Positions 32,244 to 42,200 of a stretch of 64,000 bases of DNA are shown here, piece after piece. The position numbers and the translations under genes are program-made. Numbering within the stretch: position 1 is the first letter of the stretch; the number at the start of each line of letters is the position of its first letter. The notes under the pieces were generated by a model. That model was given only the letters and a program-made list of their open reading frames with translations, was not told the DNA's origin and did no database searches. This stretch comes from Cyanophora paradoxa (taxonomy: Eukaryota > Glaucocystophyceae > Cyanophorales > Cyanophoraceae): the NCBI GenBank assembly GCA_004431415.1, contig QPMI01000609.1, forward strand, positions 62,001-126,000. The letters run 5' to 3'.

Positions 32244-34822
32244 ATGCCGGTGAGGCGCTCACGCGTGGTCGTTTCCGGCCCCCGCTAACTTTTTGTGTCA
32301 GATCGACGTCAATGGCTCCCCGGACAACCTCCTCGGCCGTCTCGCAGCCCTTCCCGATCACCCATACATGCGATACTTTTTGAGAATTCTCGAGACATTC
32401 GCAACGGCCGGCGTCTCTAGAGCTCTCTTCGGCGCAAGCTGGCCCGGTTTCGTGCGTTTTTCGTGCATGTCCTTGAAGCACGCGCGTACAAATTCTTCGC
32501 GCGTAGGTTGCTATAGTGGCTCAACATGTCGCTGAGGCGTATCCGGGAGACAGCTGCGCAGAGGTGTGCAATCCAGTGTGCCCTCCGTGGATCTGCGACG
32601 ATTCTGCGCTGACTCGTTCTGCCGAGTGCAGCCTCTTCTAGCCGTGCTGGACGGAATAGAAGAGGAGATCCAGGCGCTCAGAGTCATGGGCGTCGCGTGC
32701 GCCGGCGACCCCGAGCTCGGGGCGGGCTGGGAGGAGACCCTAGGAGGGCAAGTCGGGGTCATCCTCTCCGCCCTACGCGCCGGTTGTCAGGAGATGCGAG
32801 AGGTTCGGACTCTCTAAACACGTGCCCGGCGGTCTGCGACCCCCCTGACGGTCCGGCGCAGGACCGCGGGGAGATCGAGCAGATAGTCGCCGCTCTCGAG
32901 CAAGGTCTGCGGGCCGGCGGGCTGCAGCTGGGACCGGCGGACGAGGAGGAGGGGGAGGAGGAGGAGGAGGCCCCTGCCGAGTCCGTACGACGTCCGCTTC
33001 GGAAGCGTCTGAGGGTCGCAGTCAAAGAGGTGAAGAAGATGAGCTTTCCTCTCCCCGTGCCCTCGTCGACTCCGTACGCAGGTTATCGAGGGGGGTGCCC
33101 AGGAGCTGGCCCTACAAGAGGATGACTTCAGCCGTGCTCTCGCGAACGAGAAGGAGGAGTCTGCGCGGGCGATGGCAGAGGCGGCGATGGAGCGCGCGCG
33201 TAGGGAGGAGGCGGAGCGGACAGCCGCAGCGGCGGAGGCGGCCGCGCGCGCGGCGGCAGAAGCAGCAGCGGCGGCGGGAGACGCGCGGGCGGCGGCGGAG
33301 GCCCGGGCGAACGCGGCGGAGGCCCGGACGAACGCGGCGGAGGCCCGGGCGAACGCGGCGGAGGAGGCGCGGCTGGAGGCCGTCGAGGCGCGGCGGATGG
33401 CCGAGCGAGAGGCAGAGCGCACGGCGGCGGCGGAGCGAGCAGCCGCGGACAAGGCAGAAGAAGCTGAGGACCGGGCGGAGGCGGCCAAGGGGCGCGCCGA
33501 GGTGGCAGTGCAGCTGGCGAACCTGGCGGAGGGCGCGGCGAATGCGGCCAACGCCCGCGCGGAGGCCGCGGAGCAGGCGCTGCAGCGGATGACAGAGGAG
33601 GCGGCGGCGGAGCGCCAGCGGGGCGCCGAGGACCTGGCGCAGCTGGAGCAGGGCGTGGAGGGCGCGCTCCGGGAGCAGAAGGAGGCGGCGGACCTCGAGC
33701 TCGCGTCGACTCTGGCGGAGGCGGCGCAGCAAGCCGCCTCGGTCCGGGAGGAGGCGGGGCGGAAGATCGCGTCGGCCCGGGCCGAGGAGGCGGCAGCATG
33801 GGCGGCGGTGGCGGCGGAGCGCCAGCGGGGCGCCGAGGACCTGGCGCAGCTGGAGCAGGGCGTGGAGGGCGCGCTCCGGGAGCAGAAGGAGGCGGCGGAA
33901 CTCGAGCTCGCGTCGACTCTGGCGGAGGCGGCGCAGCAAGCCGCCTCGGTCCGGGAGGAGGCGGGGCGGAAGATCGCGTCGGCCCGGGCCGAGGAGGCGG
34001 CAGCGCGGGCGGCGGCGGCGGCCGCGGCGGAGGCGGCGCAGGAAGCGCGGGCGGCAGCGGAGGCCCGGGCGAACGCAGCGGAGGCCCGAGCAAACGCGGC
34101 GGAGGCCGCGCGGCGGGAGGCCGTCGAGGCGCAGCGCGCAGCCGAACGGGCGGCCGAGCGCGCGGCGGTGGCCGAGCGAGCAGCCGTGGAGAGGGCAGAA
34201 GAAGCCGAGGACCGGGCGGAATCGGCCCTGGAGCGCGCCGAGGCGGCCGAGCGGCGGGCGTACCTGGCAGAGGGCGCGGCGAATGCGGCCGAGGAGCGGG
34301 AGAGGCGCGCCAAAGTCCGTGCGGAGGCCTCGGCGGCGGAGGCGGAGGCCGCGCGGCAGCGGGCCGAGGCGGCGGAGAGCCGGGCCAGCGACGCAGAGGC
34401 CCGCGCGGAGGCGTCGGCCGCGGAGGCGGAGGCCGCGGGGCAGCGGGCCGCGGCTGCCGAGGCGGCGGCGGCTGAGGCGCGCCGGGAGGCGGATGGCTTG
34501 AAGGAGGAGCTTGCGGAGCGGCAACGGCGGCGCCAGCTAGGCGACTCGGATTCGGGCTCAGACTCGGATGTCGACTCGGACTGGGACTCGGAGTCCTCCG
34601 CCGCCGCCGAGGGCGAGCAAGCGCAGCCTGACCCCCTCGCGGAGGTGGAGGAGGCTCAGAGACAAGCTTTCGAGGATGGCCAGGGGCCAGCTGACCACGT
34701 CGAGCCCTTCGACTTCCTGGAGCCTGACCAGTACGAGGTGCGGGTCGGCTTCGTGCGAGCGGCCTGTGGCCTGCTTGAAGCTGACGGGGTCTTGACGTAG
34801 GGCGGCGCGGGGGACAATTACT

Positions 34823-34874
<52 letters not shown>

Positions 34875-35881
34875 TAGAGTGAGCGGCTCTTTTTTATCGG
34901 AATCTTTTGTCTACCCATCTTGAGCATCGCCGCCTGCAGATTTCCGACGAGGGAGAGAATAGGGGAGAGGTTCCGGCGTTGGCGCCGGGCGCGGCGCCGG
35001 CCCCCGCGCCGGACGAGGCGCCGGCGCTGTCCCATAGGTCGGCCATGGAGATCGCGTACTGGCTCGGCGATCTTCCGTCGGCTCTCCAGCTTGCGCCCCA
35101 GCTTGCGCCTGCCACAGCGACGTCTCAGCGGAAGCTGTCTCCCCAGCAGATTCCCAGTGCACAGGCAGTCCTCGACATGGCGATCGAGGTCGGCCTGTCC
35201 AAGGCGCCCCAGCACGCGGCACGCACCACCCTGGTTGCTGCCATCCACTTGTCGGCCCGGCTCCTTGAGCACTGTGCCGATCGCTTCGACGCGGAACTCT
35301 GGAGAAGGGCTGTCAGTGTGACGACGGACTTCGCCAAGGCCCCGGGGGTCCAGCAGGACGCGACTGTCGAGAAGCACATGCAGATAGATGCTTCAGCTCA
35401 ACCGGCTGATGGTCACCATGGCCAACTTGTATCGGGAAGTGCAAGATCCGCTGCTGGTTGGGGAGACGGTCCTCGGCAAGTCTTGGAAGGTGGGGCGCAA
35501 GATGATCAGGCCAAGCTGCGAAGAAGGCCTCAAGGCTCTGGAAGCGAAGGTCAGTGTTTTCTCATGCAGGTCAGCGGAATGGTCATCGAATAACGACGCC
35601 TTCTGCAGAATGTCGGAGACTCGCGGTTCCGAACTCTCTCGAATCAACTCTGGAGGGCAGGCCTCGTCATCCAAGAGCGGCCCAACCTCGGAAGGGCCAG
35701 CAGCTTTGTGCACAACCCGAAGAAGCACAGCCCTCTCCAGCTGCTCGACGCCCTCGCGCAGTTCCAGCTTTGCAGCCGAAGCCCTGCAGCGTTCGCAGCG
35801 GCCCGCCAAGCGGTTGAGATGGCGGCTGCCACCCACCAGCCAATGCTGGTCTTGCGGGCGAACCTCTTCGATTGCATCTGA
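32244..35881 (+). CDS. Ala/Glu-rich coiled-coil protein with poly-Asp tract and globular C-terminus
   Basis: Exon 1 is MP at 32244; exon 2 IDVNGSPDNLLGRLAALPDH; then VDLRRFCADSFCRVQPLLAV to CQEMRE, DRGEIEQIVAALEQGLRAGG to LRVAVKE, and a long exon (33085-34737) of uninterrupted coiled coil from VIEGGAQELALQEDDFSRAL. An in-frame TAG at 34798 is removed by a 63-base intron (34738-34800), leading to GGAGDNYF, 17 Asp, a spliced Ala/Pro linker, AMEIAYWLGDLPSALQLAPQ, LDMAIEVGLSKAPQHAARTT, LNRLMVTMANLYREVQDPLL and NVGDSRFRTLSNQLWRAGLV to LRANLFDCI. The junction at 32460-32570 is unresolved. It is related to the gene at 25070-29487 in the IDV exon, the coiled coil and the upstream repeat, but has no membrane helix. 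Function unknown; scaffold-like shape inferred. Confidence 0.6.
33604..34010 (+). repeat. 207-base in-frame tandem duplication (69 codons)
   Basis: Units start at 33604 and 33811 (GCGGCGGAGCGCCAGCGG) and are nearly identical through REEAGRKIASARAEEAA. The main difference is DLELAS against ELELAS, plus AWAAV against ARAAA at the end. The length is a multiple of three, so the coiled coil stays open. Confidence 0.9.
34825..34875 (+). repeat. (GAC)16 microsatellite coding poly-Asp
   Basis: Sixteen GAC codons followed by GAT lie in the inferred exon GGAGDNYF-Asp(17)-R, bounded by an intron acceptor at 34800 and a GTGAGC donor at about 34879. This is a likely length-polymorphic acidic tract. Confidence 0.85.
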
Positions 35882-35889
35882 TAATGCAT

Positions 35890-35995
35890 ACAACCACTCC
35901 TCTCCCCCCCCCCCTTCTTCCCCTTCTTCCCCCCCACTTCCCCCCCCCCCCCTCCCGCTGGCCTCCCCTTCCCCCGACCTCCCTTCGCCTTGCGG
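35890..35995. repeat. Polypyrimidine (C/T) tract at the left border of the satellite array
   Basis: About 100 bases almost free of purines on the forward strand, with C runs of 9-14. It lies just after the stop of the poly-Asp gene and just before the first repeat-unit similarity (about 36000). Confidence 0.8.
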
Positions 35996-37172
35996 GCGCG
36001 GATCGGCGCGAACGGAGGGCCGCTCCCGGATTCGGAGGCCAGGCCCGCCTGGCCCAGTGGGGCCCCTCGCTCCCGTCTGCCAGTCCGAGGAGCCATGCTG
36101 CGGCCGCCCCCACTGAGCTAGTCATAGGCCCCCAGCTCGATCGACCCTGTTTCACGCTGTACGGATTGCTGGTACTGGCGAGTATCGATATTGGTTACGG
36201 CCGTCAGACTACTAGGGCTATGAAGCCGGGCGGGCGCGGGCGGGGTCGCGGCTGGAGCCGACGAGGACAGGCACGGGGGCAGCGGCCCGGCGGGGCCCGG
36301 GGCGGCGGCTGGAGAGGGCGCGCAGGGCCGCGTCGGGCGGGCCGGGGGCCTGCGGGGCGGACGCGCTCGGCTGCAGGCGATGGGCTGCGCCAGCCGCGAA
36401 GGCTGTGCGGGACCGCAGCCTTTCTGCCCCCTCCACCGCCTGGCCCGAAGCCAGCTGCAGCCCGCGGCCGCCGGAAGCACCGAGGGGCGGCCAGAGCCGG
36501 CGCCCCACGCTCGCCGCCGCCGGCCGCGCCCTTCGCCCGCCCCAACGGCCACTGCGGCCAAGCGCACCTGTAAGGCTGGCCCGCCCAGATCCCCGCCCCG
36601 CGCCGGCGCCGGCGCCCGCGCCCCGCCCCGCCCGCGCCGGCAAGCGCCGCCGGGCCCAGGAGCGGTCCCCGCCCCCGCGTCGCTCCCGTGCAAGCTGACG
36701 CACCGCTGCGCGGGCGCGCCTCAGAGGCGAAGAGGGGAGGGTGGGGCAGGGGAGAGGACCAGGACGCGCCATGCAAGTCAGAGACTTAAGGGGGTTGAAG
36801 GCGCAGACCCTCTGCAGCGCGCCAGCGCCTCGGGGGTCACGCCACGGGGTCACGCCACGCCTGCAAGGACGCTTAGCTATGGGCACGGCAGCCGCTGAGC
36901 GCGCCCGCGGGCCAAGTCCCGCACCGCACCGCGACAGCTGCGGCCGCACTGCGGCATCCGTTGCGGTGCCGCAGCGGCGACGCGACGCAGGCAGCTCTGC
37001 GCTCCCGCCCGTCAACATGAGTTAGCCGGGGCGGGCCGGCGATGCCGCGCAGGCGAAAGAACCACGCACGAGGCGGACGATGCCGCGAGCACCACTGGGG
37101 CAGCTCACAGCAGACGGTGGTTGCTCACACGCCCCGCGGCCGCCTGTGAAGGCGCGCGCTCACTCACCCGGA

Positions 37173-37199
37173 GATCTAGCTAGAACGTCTAGCTAGATC
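37173..37199. repeat. Inverted repeat GATCTAGCTAG-5-CTAGCTAGATC, one per satellite unit
   Basis: Perfect 11-base arms around AACGT. The same element recurs unchanged in the later units at about 40732, 43618, 46555, 49492, 52427 and 55917. It lies ~440 bases before the 30-base palindrome in most units. Confidence 0.9.
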
Positions 37200-37613
37200 G
37201 CACGGCGCTAGGCGCACCTCCCGTTCACGGGTTCAGGATCGAGTCCCCGCAAGCCTCCTCGACGCCACCGCATCGCAGCGACTCCACGCACCCTCCACAG
37301 CGCTCGCAACGCTCCGCGGCCGAAGCTCGCCTCGCGCGCCGCCGCCTGCCGCGCTCCTCTCGCCCGTCTTCCTCGTGACGAGCAGCAGCGGGAGAGCTGA
37401 TCTTGAGCCGGCAGGCGCACGTCCCGCCTTCTCAAGAAGACAGGGAGAGGCTCCGCGGCGGCTCATGCGCCCCGGCTGGCGGGGGCACAGGCTGCGAAGG
37501 TGTGCGCTGGGATTCTGGGACCGCGCCCTGGGACTGCTGCCATTGGCTGAGACGTTGAAGCTCGCGGCGCCACGCGTACTCGTGCACGTGGACGTCACGC
37601 CACTCCAGTGAAG

Positions 37614-37643
37614 GGAAAAGTGTTGGCCGGCCAACACTTTTCC
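37614..37643. repeat. 30-base perfect palindrome, satellite unit 1
   Basis: Half-site GGAAAAGTGTTGGCC followed by its exact reverse complement. It is also perfect at 41157-41186, 44063-44092 and 47000-47029. At 49931, 52862 and 56352 the centre is GGCTGGCC and one arm end has changed, so pairing is reduced but AAAAGTGTTGG/CCAACACTTTT remains. Confidence 0.93.
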
Positions 37644-37906
37644 GGGGTAGAGCGCGCTTCGTGCGCCGCGCCCGGTGCGAGGAAGGACTTCAGCCGCTGT
37701 GCCGCTCGACCCCCGCGTGTGACCCGCGCTTTGGACGTTCTCGGCGCGCTCCGGCATGCTCCGCGCCGCCGTTCGGGCGGTCTGTGTTTGGTTCCTGGCC
37801 CGCTTGTCCACTCGCCGCCTGGGAACTGCAGCTGGCCGGTGATACCATCATGCTCGGCGAGCATCGCGGCTTGCTCAGGTGCGTCGATACGCGGCGTGAG
37901 TGTGTA

Positions 37907-39214
37907 TGCAAGTGGCGTAGCTAACGGGGGCGCCAGGGCGACCGCCATCGCTGACGATCGGGCCGGGGCCGGGAGGCGGCGCGTGCGCTTCGCCGCCCGC
38001 TCCCATGGCGGGCTGCGCATGCGGTTTCGCCGTCCATGTCGGCACCTGCTCGCAGACTCGCGGGGTCGCGGCCGGCCCAGATGCGTGGCGGCACGTTCGG
38101 CGGGCATCGCCGCTCTTGCTCGTAAGCTGCGCCGCCGAGCATGCAGGTCGTACGACAAGCAGTTCGATGGGGAGGTCGCCGCGTCGCCCGCCGCCTGCTT
38201 AATCCTCAGCGTCGGGTGCGCGCGTGCACATGCGGCGTACCTAGTGGCACAGGTAGCGCTCCAGTTGGAGCGGAAGGCGCGCGCTCGCATGCCCGACTCT
38301 CACTCACGAAGCGCTCGCTCCGAGCAGGGCCCGGGGCCGCTGGATCGGGCGGGCGCGTGCGGAGTGACGTCCCCTCTCCTCCGACCACCCTCCTCCTCGG
38401 TCTCCTGCCGCCCGCCGGCCCATGGCCCGCCTCGGACGGGCTTTGGGAACTCGCGCGGGGCGCCAGCGGGCCAAGGGCCGCGCCGAGCTGGTTGCGAGCT
38501 TGGCGAGCGGTCCCGGGGAGGCAGCGGCACAGCGCGCGGTCCGCGCCTCGGCCGGCATTATGCAAGTGGCGTAGCTAACGGGGGCGCCAGGGCGACCGCC
38601 ATCGCTGACGATCGGGCCGGGGCCGGGAGGCGGCGCGTGCGCTTCGCCGCCCGCTCCCATGGCGGGCTGCGCATGCGGTTTCGCCGTCCATGTCGGCACC
38701 TGCTCGCAGACTCGCGGGGTCGCGGCCGGCCCAGATGCGTGGCGGCACGTTCGGCGGGCATCGCCGCTCTTGCTCGTAAGCTGCGCCGCCGAGCATGCAG
38801 GTCGTACGACAAGCAGTTCGATGGGGAGGTCGCCGCGTCGCCCGCCGCCTGCTTAATCCTCAGCGTCGGGTGCGCGCGTTCACATGCGGCGTACCTAGTG
38901 GCACAGGTAGCGCTCCAGTTAACGTTGGAGCGGAAGGGGCGCGCTCGCATGCCCGACTCTCACTCACGAAGCGCTCGCTCCGAGCAGGGCCCGGGGCCGC
39001 TGGATCGGGCGGGCGCGTGCGGAGTGACGTCCCCTCTGCTCCGACCACCCTCCTCCTCGGTCTCCTGCCGCCCGCCGGCCCATGGCCCGCCTCGGACGGG
39101 CTTTGGGAGCTCGCGCGGGGCGCCAGCGGGCCAAGGGCCGCGCCGAGCTGGTTGCGAGCTTGGCGAGCGGTCCCGGGGAGGCAGCGGCACAGCGCGCGGT
39201 CCGCGCCTCGGCCG
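37907..39214. repeat. 654-base internal tandem duplication in satellite unit 1
   Basis: TGCAAGTGGCGTAGCTAACG begins at 37907 and again at 38561, and the following ~650 bases match closely. The junction falls after GGCCGGCAT at about 38558. It accounts for most of the long first interval. Confidence 0.88.
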
Positions 39215-42200
39215 GCTCCTCACTCGGCGCCGACGCCGGCCGCCTCCTGCAGGGAGCGCCGCGGCGCTGCCGGCGTCAGATGGAGGGCCGCCGGAGGGGC
39301 AGATGCGGGGGGAGCGCGGGGCGCTGCGTGCTCCGCGGGCGCCGATCCGGCGCCCGCGCGGGCCGCTCCGGCCCCGCCTTGTGCGCGCGGCGAGCGGATC
39401 CAGAGGCCAGGCCCGCCTGGCCGGCGCCCAGGGGGCCCCTTGCTCCCGACTGCCAGTCCGAGCTCGAGTGGAGGCATGCCGCCCCACTGTAGTAGGCATA
39501 GCTGCAGCTATAGGCCCCCAGCTCGACCCTGTACATGTTTCACGCTGTACACGTGTGGATTGCAATTGCTGGTACTGGCGAGTATCGATATTGGTTACGG
39601 CCGTCAGACTACTAGGGCTATGAAGCCGGGCGGGCGCGGGCGGGCGGCTGGAGCCGACGAGGACAGGCACGGGGGCAGCGGCCCGGCGGGGCGGCGGCTG
39701 GAGAGGGCGCGCAGGGCCGCGTCGGGCGGGCCGGGGGCCTGCGGGGCGGACGCGCTCGGCTGCAGGCGATGGGCTGCGCCAGCCGCGAAGGCTGTGCGGG
39801 ACCGCAGCCTTTCTGCCCCCTCCACCCCCTGTCCCCGAAGCCAGCTGCAGCCCGCGGCCGCCGGAAGCCCCGGGGGGCGGCCAGAGCCGGCGCCCCACGC
39901 TCTCCACCGCCGGCCGCACCCTTCGCCCGCCCCAACGGCCACTGCGGCCAAGCGCCCGCGCCGCCCGCTTGCGACCGCTCCCCCAGATCTTGCTCGGCGG
40001 GCGCCGTGCCGAGCCCGGAACCGCCGCCGCGCTGCTAGACCCGGCCGGCTGCGCGCGGGGCGAGGCGTGAGCGCGGGCGACGGCCCTCAGCCGGCGGGGC
40101 AGCACAGCCCGCGACGGGCGCACCTGTAAGGCTGGCCGCCCAGCGCCCCGCCCCGCGCCGGCGCCGGCGCCGGCGCCCCGCCCCGCCCGCGCCGGCAAGC
40201 GCCGCCGGGCCCAGGAGCGGTCCCCGCCCCCGCGTCGCTCCCGTGCAAGCTGACGCACCGCTGCGCGGGCGCGCCTCAGAGGCGAAGAGGGGAGGGTGGG
40301 GCAGGGGAGAGGACCAGGACGCGCCATGCAAGTCAGAGACTTGAGGGGGTTGAAGGCGCAGACCCTCTGCAGCCCGCCAGCGCCTCGGGAGTCACGCCAC
40401 GGGGTCACACCACGCCTGCGAGGACGCTTAGCTATGGCCATGCACGGCAGCCGCTGAGCGCGCCCGCGGGCCAAGTCCCGCACCGCACTGCGACAGCTGC
40501 GGCCGCACTGCGGCATCCGTTGCGGTGCCGCAGCGGCGACGCGACGCAGGCAGCTCTGCGCTCCCGCCCGTCAACGTGAGTTAGCCGGGGCGGGCCGTCG
40601 ATGCCGCGCAGGCGAAAGAACCACGCACGAGGCGGACGATGCCGCGAGCACCACTGGGGCAGCTCACAGCAGACGGTGGTTGCTCACACGCCCCGCGGCC
40701 GCCTGCGAAGGCGCGCGCTCACTCACCCGGAGATCTAGCTAGAACGTCTAGCTAGATCGCACGGCGCTAGGCGCACCTCCCGTTCACGGGTTCAGGATCG
40801 AGTCCCCGCAACCCACCCACCTCGACGCCACCGCATCGCAGCGACTCCACGCACCCTCCACAGCGCTCGCAACGCTCCGAAGCTCGCCTCGCGCGCCGCC
40901 GCCTGCCGCGCTCCTCTCGCCCGTCTTCCTCGTGACGAGCAGCAGCGGGAGAGCTGATCTTGAGCCGGCAGGCGCACGTCCCGCCTTCTCAAGAAGACAG
41001 GGAGAGGCTCCGCGGCGGCTCATGCGCCCCGGCTGGCGGGGGCACAGGCTGCGAAGGTGTGCGCTGGGACCGCGCCCTGGGACTGCTGCCATTGGCTGAG
41101 ACGTTGAAGCTCGCGGCGCGACACGTACACGTGGACGTCACGCCACTCCAGTGAAGGGAAAAGTGTTGGCCGGCCAACACTTTTCCGGGGTAGAGCGCGC
41201 TTCGTGCGCCGCACCCAGTGCGAGGAAGGACTTCAGGCTTCAGCCGCTATGCCGCTCGACCCCCGCGTGTGACCCGCGCGTTGGACGTTCTCGGCGCGTT
41301 CCGGCATGCTCCGCGCCGCCGTTCGGGCGGTCTGTGTTTGGTTCCTGGCCCGCTTGTCCACTCGCCGCCTGGGAGCTGCAGCTGGCCGGTGATACCATGC
41401 TCGGCGAGCATCGCGGCTTGCTCAGGTGCGTCGAAACGCGGCGTGAGTGTGTATGCAAGTGGCGTAGCTAACGGGGGCGCCAGGGCGACCGCCATCGCTG
41501 ACGATCGGGCCGGGGCCGGGAGGCGGCGCGTGCGCTTCGCCGCCCGCTCCCATGGCGGGCTGCGCATGCGGTTTCGCCGTCCATGTCGGCACCTGCTCGC
41601 AGACTCGCGGGGTCGCGGCCGGCCCAGATGCGTGGCGGCACGTTCGGCGGGCATCGCCGCTCTTGCTCGTAAGCTGCGCCGCCGAGCATGCAGGTCGTAC
41701 GACAAGCAGTTCGATGGGGAGGTCGCCGCGTCGCCCGCCGCCTGCTTAATCCTCAGCGTCGGGTGCGCGCGTTCACATGCGGCGTACCTAGTGGCACAGG
41801 TAGCGCTCCAGTTGGAGCGGAAGGGGCGCGCTCGCATGCCCGACTCTCACTCACGAAGCGCTCGCTCCGAGCAGGGCCCGGGGCCGCTGGATCGGGCGGG
41901 CGCGTGCGGAGTGACGTCCCCTCTGCTCCGACCACCCTCCTCCTCGGTCTCCTGCCGCCCGCCGGCCCATGGCCCGCCTCGGACGGGCTTTGGGAGCTCG
42001 CGCGGGGCGCCAGCGGGCCGAGGGCCGCGCCGAGCTGGTTGCGAGCTTGGCGAGCGGTCCCGGGGAGGCAGCGGCACAGCGCGCGGTCCGCGCCTCGGCC
42101 GGCTCCTCACTCGGCGCCGACGCCGGCCGCCTCCTGCAGGGAGCGCCGCGGCGCTGCCGGCGTCAGATGGAGGGCCGCCGGAGGGGCAGACGCGGGGGGG

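Noticed and set aside
37205..37260. tRNA-like T-arm text (CGGGTTCAGGATCGAGTCCC) in each satellite unit
   Set aside because: The loop lacks the TTCRANY spacing, and no acceptor or anticodon arms can be folded around it.
37608..39623. A 671-codon forward open frame in the first satellite unit
   Set aside because: It exists only because of GC-rich composition and the 654-base duplication. The same frame is broken in the other units by one-base changes, and it has no recognisable domain.
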